Numbered from the stretch's first letter, positions 1-11,194 are shown. The stretch: 64,000 nucleotides of DNA from Castor canadensis (GCF_047511655.1 NC_133389.1:152039973-152103972); one strand, 5' to 3'. Notes: generated by a model from the sequence alone, not told the origin. Translations and numbers: made by a program.

Positions 1-83
1 TTTTTTTTTTTTGGCAGTACTGGGGTTTGAACCAGGCAGGAGGTCTACCACTTGAGCCATGCCTCCACTCCCACTGTTGCTGT
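1..83 (-). repeat. ID-type SINE, truncated by window edge
   Basis: A poly-T run is followed by the antisense 3' half of the tRNA-derived SINE (tactggggtttgaac, complement of the B box, then ccacttgagcca, complement of the A-box region). The A-tail lies at the left, so the element is on the minus strand. Confidence 0.85.
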
Positions 84-480
84 TTTTTAGGAACATAGGA
101 CTTGGGAGGAGTTCAATGTTGTCACAGGACATATTTCCATGACACACAAACATATAACCAGAGGGTACCTAAAACAACAAAACAAACATTTAAAATATTT
201 CCCAAGTATTTTTACTTGAAATTGTGGGGGCACAATCATTATTATATAAAATACTTAAAGAATGAAAATATTTATAATTTTAAAGATAAAATTTTAGGAG
301 CCTTGAATTAAATTTCTAGCACCCCACAATCATTTGAGGTAATAATTGTCAGGAGTATGTTTAATTTGTATTATGCATATTGAACATACATAAAAATATA
401 ATACACCGTAAAACCTATATGAAAATAATATTGTGTGCACTTGAAAGCCCTCTGATGTAAACAAATACCATATGGTGCCC
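84..480. other. AT-rich single-copy-looking stretch
   Basis: Mostly A/T-rich sequence with no repeat family, ORF or motif that I recognise. It may belong to the degraded L1M material further right. Confidence 0.4.
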
Positions 481-880
481 GATATGCAGATCAGCCAACC
501 CTAAGCTGGCTCCGATAAACTGCTCCTTTACAAATACTTAAACTCCACTCACCACAAGACTATCGCCACTTCCCTCCAGATGGGCAACACGCAGGTGGAG
601 AGCAGACCTGGACCAGGTGGATTCCCTGGGCGTCCTGGAGGCTTATGGAGACTGAGAACTAGCCAGGACCGGTTTGGAGTTGGACTAAGATCAGATCGCA
701 AGGTGAGCACAGCTTGGGGAAGGCTGAGGCGCTATCGGTGAGGTTGTAACCCCCTGCAACAAAGTGTGTGTATGAGCAACTTAGTTCCTGCCTAAGTTAA
801 TTTAGTTAGCGCCTGAGTGACGGTCAACTTAAACCGTCGCCTGCTCACGACAATCAAATACCCCTGGAAGTTTGAGAAGC
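481..880. other. CpG-dense patch of unknown origin
   Basis: This 400-base patch has roughly fifteen CpG dinucleotides, while the flanks have almost none. A short open frame begins with ATG at 580 and runs about 54 codons. A splice-donor-like GTGAGC follows at about 702. I do not recognise the family. It could be the end of an endogenous retroviral LTR with leader sequence, or a small unmethylated regulatory region. Confidence 0.35.
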
Positions 881-904
881 ATAGTTCTCTTGTTACTGAA
901 TTCT

Positions 905-1315
905 GACACTCACCCTTTGACATACTATACATATGGTTTTTAATCAAAAGTTCATTGATACCATGTCATGTTTTTTGTCTTTTATGTCATGTTTTGTTCC
1001 TTTATGTGCTTCCATAACTTTCTCTAACTTCAGAATTTTCTTAGTAACAAGCTTTTTCTTTTGGAATATTATAGAAATGTTTTAAAGCTAGTACAGTTTC
1101 TGAATACCCTCTTCATATCTGTACTCTATTCCCACTAACGATAAATGTCTCACACAACCCCAGAACACTTGTCAAAACTGATAGAATTAATTGGTTATTG
1201 CTATCGGCAAAACTCAGATGTACGTTTCACCAGTTTTTCCACCAATGTCCTTTGACTGCTCCAGGTCCAGTCTAAGATTTCACCTTGCACTTGACATAAT
1301 GCCTTTTGCTTGACT
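905..1315. mobile_element. Old L1M 3' UTR fragment
   Basis: The stretch around 1150-1300 (gaacacttgtcaaaactg, then caccagtttttccacc, caatgtcctttgactg and ccaggtccagtctaag) matches the mammalian L1M 3' UTR as I know it. It is diverged and lacks any ORF. Orientation was not determined with confidence. Confidence 0.75.
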
Positions 1316-2120
1316 AAAAGAACCTTTCATGAGACCATGCATTGTCCTATGTCTTGGGTGAGCCAATGACACCAACGGTCCTGGATCTGTGAGCATACAG
1401 CAGAATACATGGGGTGTGTGTGTTGGGACCAGGTGCTTTGTCTCCTTTGTGCTATGAGGATGTGATAGTCTATCATCAAGATCTGTGTCCTAGGGTTGGA
1501 AATCATTGCCAACAAGTGGGCCAGCTCTGTCATTGACTGAGAGAACTCAGCGCAGGTGGCAGTTGGGTTTCCCAAACACTGCTTCCCAACTTCTTCAGGT
1601 CTGAGCCTAGAACAGGACCCCCATTAGTCTCAGTGCTGGGCTGCCCCTCAGAAGCTGCACTAAAAGGTTAGCACCTTTGAAGTCAGATAAAGGGCATCAA
1701 GTCAACAGCTGTGTTTGTATTATAAATTAAAGGGAAAATCATTAAAATAATTATTTTCCTGAAAATAAAGAGATTTAAACAGGTCTCCCTTTTCCCCTGC
1801 TGCCTCCCCTCCTCTTTTTCTAATTTGTCTCCAAAGCACTCCAGCTTCATGTTAAATAACAAAGAATTATCTCTGTTTCCATCTTGGGGCCTGAGCTGGT
1901 TCCCTAACAGTTATAATCTCTTATCTAAGCTGCCCTGGAGGCAAGTAGCCACTGAGGCTGAATTCTTTCTATTAAGTGCCATTCAAATGGATAGAGGAAC
2001 ATAACTGAGCCTGTTCGTTTAATGTGGGGGGCCCTTTAGGTGGTTCTCAAACTTCTTTAGGTACTTTCTCTAGGCCCTGTTGTGCAGAAGAAAGGCTAGG
2101 TAAATGTTGGGCAGGAAGCC
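1316..2120. other. No gene seen; unique-looking sequence
   Basis: Contains an 82-codon minus-strand open frame (1327-1575) with no recognisable domain, an AT-rich piece near 1715-1790 and a pyrimidine-rich piece near 1785-1830. No assigned function. Confidence 0.4.
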
Positions 2121-2124
2121 TTTG

Positions 2125-2210
2125 CAAAATAAGAATGTGAAAAGTGCTTACAAAAGCACCTGGCACTCAGCAGATACTAGAGCTTTAGTTTTCATTATCA
2201 CATTGAAGAA
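2125..2210 (+). repeat. MIR relic
   Basis: The 3' half of a MIR in sense orientation is visible: aagtgcttacaaaagcacct, then ggcactcagcagata and a TTTTCATTATCA end. It is highly diverged, as expected for this mammal-wide tRNA-derived SINE. Confidence 0.65.
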
Positions 2211-2324
2211 GCCTATAAGAAATGTTTGTACTTAATTTGAGAGGCAATGGGGAGCCGGAAGTGGAGTGATGCACAAGTAAGACAGCAAGGGTGACTAGCA
2301 AGTCTCTAATAATTATGTACAGCC

Positions 2325-2545
2325 ACTTTCCCTGTGCAATTTCACTTCATTTCCACATCAAACCTACCCCATAGCCATCATTTGATTCCCCATTTACACA
2401 GAAACAGAGTAAGAAAGATGTCTGTGGCTATCCAGCCAGCAAGAGCCCAGGTGGTTTTGACCAGGTGAAATACCATTCTTGGTGTCAGTCTCCCCACAGT
2501 AATCTGGTGTAATTTGGAGGCAGAGTCCAGATTGTCTCTGTGCCT
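2325..2545 (-). repeat. MIR relic
   Basis: Antisense MIR: acttcatttccacatcaa, cccatttacacagaaacaga and a downstream remnant of the tRNA-like half. Diverged, no TSD visible. Confidence 0.6.
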
Positions 2546-3060
2546 GGAGTGGCACAGAACCTGATGTGAGTGGATGCTCAAGAAAACATTAAGGGGAGAG
2601 AAAGCCAGGTGTCCCTGCCCAAGCACTCCTGTATCCTTGGTCTATTGACTGATCTCATGTTCCCTTTCCACTTTTCTGGGACAAAAGGGTGAACCTGTGA
2701 TCTGTTATACCAAAACATCATGGAAAATTAGCAGTGGAAACTTCACAGCTGAGAGAATGTGGAAGTGCAGCCAATATGATTGCATTAGTCCTAACTTCTG
2801 TAGTGAAAAAAAAATCTTTAATTTTTCTTTTTCAGTAGGAAAATAAAAAGCTTTCTCCTTCAAACCATGGAGATTGTACTCCATGAAAAAGTGCTGTGGA
2901 GCCCAGGAGATAAAGGATGAGGACAGACTTTAGGACTAGAGGTGTCCCTGGACAATCTACAAAGACAGACGCTTTCAGATTTGAAGTAAGCCTCATCGCC
3001 TGCCATCCACACACCACCACCAAAAAAGGGGGTGGAAGTAACACTTAACACTTAAAAACA
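2546..3060. other. No gene seen
   Basis: Unique-looking sequence. Short minus-strand open frames (2832-3051) carry no recognisable domain. The small A-rich runs are not informative. Confidence 0.35.
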
Positions 3061-3184
3061 AGGTGGGTATGGTGGCTCATGACTATATTCCCAGCATTCA
3101 GGAGACTGAGGCAGGATAACAAGGTCATGACCAGTCTGCACTACATGGCTAACCTGTATTAAATAGGAAGACCCTGTCTCAGAA
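3061..3184 (+). repeat. B1-like SINE
   Basis: Starts aggtgggtatggtggctcat and ends gaccctgtctcag, which is the 7SL-derived B1 layout with Pol III A-box-like tggctcatgac. The A-rich 3' tail runs straight into the long purine microsatellite. Confidence 0.85.
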
Positions 3185-3414
<230 letters not shown>

Positions 3415-4055
3415 CCTTGCAGCATAGGCAAGGAACAAAAGAAAATGAACTGTCCCAATCAAGACTAAAAAAAGATGAACTCTCCATCAGCATCAGAAAT
3501 GTGGAGGGCCAGCATTGAGCGTGCAGGCCTCAAAAAAGACCCTAAGCAGAAATTATAGAATGAGGAAAGTGACTAGTGCCATTTTGTATGGCTAAAAAGC
3601 AGCAAAGCTCTGCATTTGTTAAAGCTAAATAAACTCAAAGTGAACAACTAAGTTTTCCTTACAAGAGTCCAAAAGGAAGCTGAGGCTGAGCTAGGGAGGA
3701 GGCAGCCAGTGCAGGGAGAACTTTCCTTCCTTCCTGCTGACATTCGACCCCTTCCCTGGGGCCTATATTATTTAATGGTGTAGAACTGCCCTTTCCCCTA
3801 AAGTTGAGATGGAGCTAGGCGGTCCATTTCTGGTTCCCACAGGTGTGAGCTGGTTTGAGCCACTCTGTCTGCTGAGAAGGCTTCAGGTGAGGATTCAGAA
3901 GGCTGGATGGGGGTGCTCCTCTCTGGGAATAGGAGACTGGGTCTACCCTGCTGTACCCCAGGACACAGCCTCCCCCTCCTTAGCTTACCTTAAGGTAGTA
4001 AACTGCACAAAATAAGGTTTTAGCTGGGTATTTAGCATTCATTTGCTGTTCATGC
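3415..4055. other. No gene seen
   Basis: Unique-looking sequence. A 68-codon plus frame at 3809-4015 has no recognisable domain. Confidence 0.35.
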
Positions 4056-4266
4056 TTTTTTATTCTATTTTTATTTTTTGATGATATTGGGGTTTGAACT
4101 CAGGGCTTCACGGTTGCTAGGCAGGTGCTCTACACTTGAGCACATTCCCAGCCCTTTTTTCTTGGGTATTTTCTAGATAGGGTCTCATGAACTATTTGCC
4201 TGCACTGGCTTCAAACTGTGGTACTCCTGATCTCTGCCTCCTGAGTAGCTAGGCATGAGCCTGTAA
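4056..4266 (-). repeat. Composite B1+ID SINE
   Basis: Antisense layout: ID part (ggggtttgaactcagggc, gctaggcaggtgctctac), a T-rich linker, then a B1 part (gatagggtctcatgaact through ctgcctcctgagtagct). Read on the minus strand the order is 7SL part, then tRNA part, the architecture of rodent B1-dID dimers. Confidence 0.85.
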
Positions 4267-4283
4267 CAAAAAAATAGAGGAAA

Positions 4284-4545
4284 TAATCCAATGAACCCCA
4301 CATACACCTTCCCCAGATTCAACAATTATCAGGACTTTCCCACATTTGCTCTATTCTCTCTTCCTTTTTCTATCTTTACTAAAATGTGCTATTTAAAGCA
4401 AGTCCAAGAAATGTAAATTCAACCCCATATATTGCAATATGTATCTCCAAAAGAATGGACCTTTTCTTACCGCCTTAGTACTACTGTAATTCCTAACAGT
4501 AAACAGTAATTGGTATCCTCTAATGCTAGTGTCTTCCTTTGACTA
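4284..4545. mobile_element. Old L1M 3' UTR fragment
   Basis: Contains the chain gattcaacaattatcaggac, cacatttgct, gctatttaaagcaagtcc and gtatctccaaaagaatggac, followed by ttcttaccgccttagtac. This is a familiar segment of old L1M 3' UTRs. No coding potential. Confidence 0.7.
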
Positions 4546-4774
4546 TGAGAAACCATGCCTCAAGGTTAAAATCTGGGCCCAGGAAAAGCCTCCCCTAGTG
4601 CTGGGTGGGGTTGAATAAACACTAGCCACTAACCCGTTGCCAAGCTTCAGTCCAGAACCTTGGCCTTGGTTTTGCAAGGTGGCCTACTTCTTTCTGTGTC
4701 TTACACAGACACAGGTAGTTGATCTCACAACACCAAGGCAGCCTCTAACAAAAGAGTTTGGGTGGTTCAGCTAC
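4546..4774. other. No gene seen
   Basis: Short unique-looking stretch between the L1M fragment and the MER5-like relic. Confidence 0.35.
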
Positions 4775-4905
4775 AAGAGGGTTTTCAAACTACAGATTTG
4801 TGGGCTCCACCACCAGAGTTCCAATTCAGCAGCTCTGGGGCAGGTCTAAGAATTTGCATTTCTAACAAGTTCATAGATGATAAGAATCCTGCAAGTCCAG
4901 AGGCC
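4775..4905. mobile_element. MER5-like hAT relic
   Basis: gggttttcaaactacag, gggctccaccaccagagttc, aattcagcagctctgggg, ctaagaatttgcatttctaa and caagttcat match the MER5 non-autonomous hAT-Charlie consensus as I remember it. Diverged, with indels. Confidence 0.65.
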
Positions 4906-6074
4906 ATACTCGGTGTGCCACTAAGCTGCCATAAGCCACACAGATGAGTCTTTTTGGACATACATACAGCATGGGCTGCTGAGACCAGTGAATGGCTGGC
5001 TACCTGTGGTTTCAGCAGCCCTCAGGCTGGGGGCCACTGTGTGTCAGCAAGGGCAGGGATCCTGTTATAGCCCTACAGTTATTCTTGACACTGGTGCACT
5101 TGGGCCTTTGTGTATTAATTTCCACTAAGCAGGTTTCTGTTGCTTGTTGCCCAGTACCCAAGATTCAGCTTTGCTTCTCCTTGATCAGGCTCATTGGCTA
5201 GGATCCCATTCCCTAAGAGATCAGAGTTCTTATCATCCAATCTCAGTATCCTGTCAAGTGAGTGGCCTCACACCAGAACCTTGACTTGTCCTGGGCCCAG
5301 GTTTACTTTCTCCTGTCCCAATCAGGGCATTGCCAACAATTATGAGGAGACATCCTTTCTTCTTCTCTGCCCAGAGGATTTTGTAACTCACACAAGGGTG
5401 CTGGCTGGGCCAAGCCCTTGTCTGGTTCTCTCTCAATTACTTCTTCCACCCAATTTCTGGATTGAAAAACAAGTCCCATCCTGCTCCCATTCCTAACCCT
5501 CCTCACCACCCCAACTCCAACCCTTGCTTGAGCCTTCAATGCACATGCTTTCTAGCTGGTCCCTTCCCACCCCAGGTCAAGGCTCTGACCTGAAGCAGCT
5601 GAGCTTCCTGAAAAATCACAGCCCCAACCACCACCCAGCTATGCCTTAGGGTGAGACCAGCAGAGACTGAAAAGAGCTAAACCAACCTAAATGGCCCTGA
5701 ATTGCTAGTACCTTCCAGATCTGGATCCCAGAGATTACTGAAATGGAAACTAACACATGAAGGGTCAGGAACCAAGCAGCCTCCTAGGCAGATCTGATCG
5801 CTCTCCCTACACGAGAAACTTGCCCCAGGACACAGCCTCACCCTGGGAGCAGCACCAGGATTGTTTCTCAGAGTAGCTTTGTCTAGCTCTAATGTGGTGC
5901 TGGTTTTCCTCATTTCCCAAGGGGTCACCCTTGGGGCTTTCTATGCCAAAATTGGCCAGCCAGTTAACCAAATTCACTAACCTTATTAGGGCTTAGCGGA
6001 GGCCCTACAGACAAAGATTTAAAAAGCTGTATCAGGACCCCACCTTGGGAGAATGGTTGGGTGGGCACATTCAT
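4906..6074. other. No gene seen
   Basis: About 1.2 kb of moderately GC-rich unique-looking sequence. Several open frames of 60-100 codons overlap on both strands (4992-5201, 5194-5496, 5303-5539, 5677-5928), with no domain, splice context or composition to support any of them. Confidence 0.4.
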
Positions 6075-6560
6075 CTATCCATCCATTATCCAATAAGTTC
6101 TGAGAGCCAGGGAGGGCCAGGACAGTGGGGGCAGTGTTGAGATTGGAGTCCTGGTTGGGAGGGCTGGGCACTTTGAACCAAATGAATAAAATCCTTGTTC
6201 TCCTGAAGATTATATTCCAACAGAGAAAATAGGCAATAATTAAATAAGTGAAAATACATAGAAAATAAGACTAATACGACACCTACAATAGTAGGGAACA
6301 AAAGACACAGTACTGTAAAATGTGGGCTCTTGTGAGTTCATAAAATGTTGGGCTGAACCTGCTGCAGAAGACAGGGGCCAATCACCAAATGTTCTCTTTG
6401 CCCAAGTTATTTTGGGGTGTGCTATTAAAAGGCTTTACTGTATATTAAATAATGTAGGAGGAAAATGGTAAGAGAAAAAAAATAAAGCAAGGCATTAGAG
6501 TTCATAATGTCAAGGGTGGAAGTGGATTAAATTTTTAAATGGCTTGATGTAGATAATAAG
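6075..6560 (-). mobile_element. L2 3'-end relic
   Basis: Antisense L2 signature: ttctcctgaagattatattc, ccaacagagaaaataggcaa, taattaaataagtg, then at 6470-6545 the further-upstream L2 block (aaataaagcaaggcatt, attaaatttttaaatgg). An intervening piece at 6310-6465 is too diverged to assign. Confidence 0.6.
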
Positions 6561-6590
6561 TAGAATACCTCACTAAGAAAGTAACCTGGG

Positions 6591-6787
6591 CCAGGCACCA
6601 GTGGCTCACACCTGTAATCCTAGCTACCCATGAGGCAGAGATCAAAAAGATCACAGTTCGAAGCCAGCCAGGCAAATAGTTTGAGAGATCCTATCTAGAA
6701 AAAACACCCATCACAAAAAAGAGCTGCTGGAGTGGCTCAAGGTATAGGCCCTGAATTCAAATCCCAGTACCACAAAAAAGAAAAGAA
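6591..6787 (+). repeat. B1-dID composite SINE with intact TSD
   Basis: B1 part (ccaggcaccagtggctcac through gagatcctatctag), an A-rich linker containing cccatcacaaaaaa, then a shortened ID part (gctgctggagtggctcaagg, gaattcaaatcccagtacc). A 16-base direct repeat, aagaaagtaacctggg, flanks it exactly (6575-6590 and 6788-6803). The ID half lacks the usual internal tcctgcctagcaagcatg block, hence 'dID'. Confidence 0.95.
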
Positions 6788-6803
6788 AAGAAAGTAACCT
6801 GGG

Positions 6804-7690
6804 TAGGGCACAATTCCCCCTACTGGCAGTACAGTAGTGACAGACTCAGAGGCCCTGAAAAGCACAAAATACAAAGGCCAGGAGAGGAAGTCTCTAGAGA
6901 GACTGAGGCAAAGGGAGTCAAGAGAAGGGACCAGAAACATCCTCTAGCAACTGACAATGTCTTTTCTGCCACCCCTTCAGAGACAAAAGGAAGAAGACAT
7001 TCTGGGCAGGTGGAATGAGACAGGAGATGACTCAGCGGTGAGAGAAAGTAAAGAGTTCTCCCAGGATACTTTCTTTTGACTGGATCTTGAGTTATGTTGA
7101 CCCAAAGGAAAAGGACTATGGAATAAGAAAATGTGAAAATCGGAGACCAGGAAGATGGATTTTATCTTGGGCCTTTCAAGGCCCTCCAGAGCCATCAGGA
7201 GTTTGGAGGTGTGGGTGGGAGCCCTGGCAAGTAGCCAGAAGCCTGGCCAGAGCTGGCAGTGGACATGGAAAGGCTGCCAAGACAGCAGCCAGGAACTGTG
7301 CACGCTGTCCTGCCCCCTTTTTTCTCTTGAAAGATGTGTGGAAGCCACAGAGGACCAGAGGTTTGCTTAACTCCTGAGCAGCGCCTCTGTGCTTGTTTAC
7401 TCTTCTTCTTTTAATGACATGATGAGCTCATGTCCTCAGAGGTTCCAGGAATGAATTAGACAGTCAGCTGGCTTCAGTTTTAGCAGGAGCCTGGTGTCCT
7501 GTAGCAGGGAGGTCTCAGCCTTGTGTCTGGGAAGGGTGGGAGGACAGTGCTACACGCATGTGGAGGTGGACCCGAGCTCTGGGGCCAGCGACTTCCCCTG
7601 CAATGCTGATGGCCAAGCAAACCACACTGGGCGGTAGGGGCTGGGCAGCAACTCAGACCACCAGGGAACAAGACGTGCCACTCCTCTTTG
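6804..7690. other. No gene seen; possible faint L2 at the left
   Basis: 6804-6915 may continue the L2 relic interrupted by the SINE (caaaggcc and gactgaggcaaa words) but is too diverged to be sure. The rest is unique-looking. Overlapping open frames of 60-123 codons on both strands (6977-7377) carry no recognisable domain. Confidence 0.35.
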
Positions 7691-8099
7691 CAGAATACTC
7701 AAATAGGTTCATTTCCTCTTCTTTTGAACTCCTCCTGCTTGCTATGGCAGAGCCGCAGGCTCTCCAGGGGCAGATTCTTTTACCATGGCTTCCTTTTCTA
7801 GATCTCAGCTCCTCATCCACAGCTGCACATGTGTGAGCCCCTCCCCCACCCACATAGCCTCATCCCACCCAGCTGGGCTTAAAATCCCACTCTCACTTTC
7901 TTAGGGGGCCTCTTGACTCCCCACCTTTCCACAGTCCTCAGTGGAGGCTCACTCCATTGTCCTCAACCCAACCCTGCCTGTCACTGCTCTTCACACCCCC
8001 CCCACAGAAGACACCTTCTACAGGGTCCTTCACGCAAAGAGAAGAAGAGGTTGTCAAGTCAGTGCCATTTGGTCATGCCAGTCAAGTCCTCACTATGTG
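7691..8099. other. Unassigned, possibly 5' part of an L2 relic
   Basis: Pyrimidine-rich sequence upstream of the L2 endonuclease relic. It could be more of the same element but shows no motif I can name. Confidence 0.3.
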
Positions 8100-8420
8100 G
8101 TCATCCCACCTCCTCCTCATCCTTGCTGGTTCCTGGTTCACAATTTTTTCCCTTCCTTCCCTTATTATCATCATTGGTGATCTCAATATTCATGTCAATG
8201 ACCTAACCAGTCCCCTGACTGCCCCCTTCTGTGCCCTCTCCACACTGGTGACCTTTGGTCCACTGTATAGCAACCACAGCTGGACCACATTACACGGTTC
8301 TGCTTCCCCTCCAAGACCTGGAGCCTGGGGCTGACTCTTCAGCCTCAGCCTCCTGACCTGCCCACATCCCCATCCTGGCTCCCTCAGTCTCCTGAGCCAG
8401 TTCTTTGTCCTCACTGGGTC
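8100..8420 (+). pseudogene. L2 LINE endonuclease-domain relic
   Basis: The open frame ending at 8334 reads IIIIGDLNIHVNDLTSPL at about 8163-8216, which parallels the GDFNIHVDD core of the apurinic-type endonuclease of L2/CR1-clade LINEs. This domain nicks target DNA for target-primed reverse transcription. The following residues (ALSTLVTFGPLYSNHSWTT) fit the stretch after that core. Beyond 8334 the frame breaks. The leading residues before the motif do not fit the family cleanly, so only this short core survives. It is a dead fragment. A chance match is possible but unlikely given the nine-residue core. Confidence 0.7.
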
Positions 8421-8481
8421 TTCTCATTTTTGACCCTTTTATAATTCACACAGTCTGATACTTCTCTTTGGCCTACATTTT

Positions 8482-8482
<1 letters not shown>

Positions 8483-8517
<35 letters not shown>

Positions 8518-8532
8518 ACTCACATATACACA
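8483..8532 (+). repeat. (CA)n microsatellite
   Basis: About 15 uninterrupted CA units, followed by an imperfect CA/TA continuation. Confidence 0.97.
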
Positions 8533-8639
8533 GCCTTCTCTGGGCTCCACCATTCCTTCTCCCTGGGTCTCCCTCCACAGCTGAGATGAAGGGAGTTAAT
8601 ACTTAAAAATGACCCTCTCTTCCAAGATTACTATATTAT

Positions 8640-8905
8640 TGTGCACTTACTGTAGGCTAGTTACTTGTAAGAACTTGGTGTGGATTGCATCCCTTAATTC
8701 TCATAATGCTAGCATTCTTAAGGACCTGGGTTCAATTCCCAGTACTGGAAAAAAAAAATCCTCACAATAACCGAGGAGGTAGGTACAATTATTACTTCCA
8801 TTTTGCATATGAGAACACAGAGAAAAGGAATGTCACCTGCCCAGGGTTATGCAGTTAGAGGCAGAATTCAAACCCAGAATCCACTGTGCTTTACTGTCTC
8901 CAGCC
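8640..8905 (-). repeat. MIR split by a short SINE
   Basis: Antisense MIR: cccttaattctcataat, then after the insertion ctcacaataaccgaggaggt, attacttccattttgcat, gagaacacagagaaaagg and a tRNA-like half ending about 8905. The split copy keeps good collinearity on both sides of the inserted SINE. Confidence 0.85.
8708..8756 (+). repeat. 5'-truncated ID SINE inside MIR
   Basis: cctgggttcaattcccagta followed by a 10-base A tail is the ID 3' end, embedded in the MIR. It shows the relative age: MIR first, ID later. Confidence 0.75.
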
Positions 8906-9360
8906 AACTCTCACCTCAGGTTACATAGAACTGATGTTGGTTTGCTAAGACTTTAAAGAAGTTATCCTATATCTAGAAAGTTCTGTGATTCATTCTAACC
9001 TGGGTGGTTAGTGCTTCATATATGGAGGGACTCAATAAAGATATGCTGAAAGTATTTAGGTTACAAAATTCTGATTTCTGCATAAAATTTAAGACCTCAA
9101 GTTCATGGAGTGAGTTCCACATGTAAGAAGCTGATATATAAAAGGCACAAGCATGCATATTTGAAAAAAAAATTTGTTCAGCTTGAATCATAAAACTTTA
9201 AAATGTTAACACTACAATCTATGCTCACTTAGATGTACATTTCCAACTGCTGATGTATTTATCTCCATTAAAAATATCAACATTTGGAATAAGTAGATGG
9301 GATTTTCTTTTGTGTATTTTTCTCTCTCTCTCTTTTTCCTTTTTCTCCTATGGTTTGTTT

Positions 9361-9455
9361 TTTTTTCCTTTCAGATTGAACCCAGGGCCTCATGCATGGG
9401 TTCAATCTTGCATGCTAGGCAAGAGCTTTACCTCTTGAGTTATGTCCCTAGTGGA
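9361..9455 (-). repeat. ID SINE
   Basis: T-rich tail, then gattgaacccagggcctcat, gcatgctaggcaagagcttt and acctcttgagttatg, the antisense ID body. Some internal rearrangement is present: a second copy of gggttcaatc is seen. Confidence 0.8.
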
Positions 9456-9620
9456 ATAGGTAGTCTTGAAAATGTTATCAGAAATATTATCAATATTACA
9501 TCAATCATGTTAATATAGTGTATTAAATATAATTATTAATAATTAAATATTAAAGACCCAACTCAGGTTCTTTTTTAAATGTTCTGTGTGAATTTCTGTT
9601 TTGTGGGGTGTTTTGTTGGA
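9456..9620. other. AT-rich stretch, nothing recognised
   Basis: Short imperfect aatatta repeats near 9490-9550. No gene. Confidence 0.4.
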
Positions 9621-9624
9621 GGCT

Positions 9625-9940
9625 TTTTGACAGTACTGGGGTTTGAACTCAGGACTTTGTGCTGGCACTCTACCACTTGAGTCACATCTCTGGCCATTTT
9701 TGCTCTGGTATTTTTGAGATAGGGTCTTGCTTTCTGCTGGGGACAGCTTGGATCTTGATACTCCTGCTTATGCTTCCTGTAGTAGCTGGGTTGATGAGTG
9801 AGTGTCACCACACCCAGCTATTGATTGTGAAGTGGTCTTGTGAACTTTCCCCCCCTGGGCTGGCTTGGAGCCTCAATCCTTCCAATCTCTGTGCCTGTAG
9901 CTGGGATTACAGGCATGAGACACTGGCACCTGGTGAGGTA
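9625..9940 (-). repeat. Trimeric B1-B1-ID SINE
   Basis: Antisense order from the left: ID (cagtactggggtttgaactc, ctaccacttgagtcaca), a first B1-type unit (gagatagggtcttgctttc to caccacacccagcta), then a second B1-type unit (cccctgggctggcttggag to gctgggattacaggcatgag). On the minus strand that is B1, B1, ID. The same layout occurs at 32,774-33,121 and 43,593-43,940. Confidence 0.8.
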
Positions 9941-9949
9941 AAACTTTTT

Positions 9950-10076
9950 TAAAAAAATTTTTTTTGGAAGCAGAGTCTCTCATATAATCCAGCCTGTCCT
10001 CAAACTCGAGATCCTCCTCCCTCAGCTTCCTGAGTGCTAGGATTATAGGCATGTGTCACCAGGTGCTACCATTCCT
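9950..10076 (-). repeat. B1-like SINE monomer
   Basis: T-rich tail, gcagagtctctcatataatc, cagcctgtcctcaaactc, gagtgctaggattataggca, gtgtcacca: an antisense B1 monomer directly beside the trimeric SINE. Confidence 0.85.
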
Positions 10077-10082
10077 GGCACT

Positions 10083-10325
10083 AAAATCTATTTTTAATAA
10101 ACAAGCAATAATTGTATGTACTTATGGGATACAACATGATATTGTGATCTATATGTATACTGTAGCAAAATTAAATCAAGATAATTAACAATCCATAACC
10201 TCACCAAGTTATTTCTTTGTGTGTGTATGGTAAGAATGTTTAAAAAATCTATTCTTTTAGCAATTTTGAAATATACAGTACATTTTAAAACTATTGACAC
10301 CATGAAGTACAATAATTCTCTAAAA
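10083..10325 (+). mobile_element. L1M/L1MA-like 3' UTR fragment
   Basis: Contains ttgtatgtacttatgggata, caacatgatattgtgatcta, caagataattaacaatccat, ttatttctttgtgtgtgt and caattttgaaatatacagta, all in the order of an L1 3' UTR. Non-coding. Confidence 0.8.
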
Positions 10326-11190
10326 CCAACCAGATTCTTAATGGGATCTGAGAAAAATGGGATGTTTCTATATCTTAGAATGGATCCCCGAAATTAAATA
10401 GCCATTGACAAAGAAACCCTCTGTTAACATCAGCATTCAAGTACAGGCTTTCCTGCAGAGGCCAGAATTATCTGAGAGTTGTTGGGACCTTGAAAGGCCC
10501 GTGGCTTGCCAGGCAGTCATCATTCTCAGTCACCATGTAGGATAATGGTATAATGGCATGTGGAAACTGTGTCGTCACTCTGCAAAAGCCCCTCAACCAC
10601 TGCCTACAAAATAAGTAGGCAAACTTTGAGTTGGCAAAGACTTCGGTCTTCTCCCTCAAGCTAATTCCTCAACATAGAGGAAATAACTAGTAAACAGCAG
10701 CTGCTCCAGGTGACAGGTGTCCAGTGAAGCTCATTCTTGGCACATCCCTCTGAATTGGTCAAAGGCAAAACACAAAAGGAAGGAAGGAAGGAAGAAGGAA
10801 CGGAGGGAGGAGGGAGAGAGGAAAGTTTCCAAGATATTCTAAGAAGAAACTCAAGAAATATACAGAATGCTACAAGAAGTGGCTTAACACCATTTATACA
10901 TAGCATAAGAAAAGGCATGTCGCACTGTACACATCAATAAAATGAAGAAAGAACCACCTGAGCAGCAGATCATGAATCAAAATTCACCTTCCAGATACTG
11001 TGGCAGTTGCATGTTTGGCAAAACTTGACAATCTCAAGGAGCTTCATTTGTCAATTAAGAACAGATGTCTTTTAGGAGTCAAGAATCTGAAGGCAATGAA
11101 CGCATTGGGTCACTTTAAGCATGTCTGCTTAATAATCAGCAAATGTTTCCTAAAAGAGTGGTAGCAGAGGACAATGGAAACCAAGCTGGA
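10326..11190. other. No gene seen; short GGAA tract
   Basis: Unique-looking. A short purine run (aaggaaggaaggaaggaaga and neighbours, about 10,775-10,825) is the only notable feature. Open frames up to 85 codons have no domain. Confidence 0.4.
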
Positions 11191-11194
11191 AGCC

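Noticed and set aside
580-745. Short frame starting Met-Gly-Asn, reminiscent of a retroviral Gag start, with a loosely primer-site-like word upstream
   Set aside because: Only about 54 codons, no further Gag features and a poor primer-site match. Kept only as part of the CpG-island lead.
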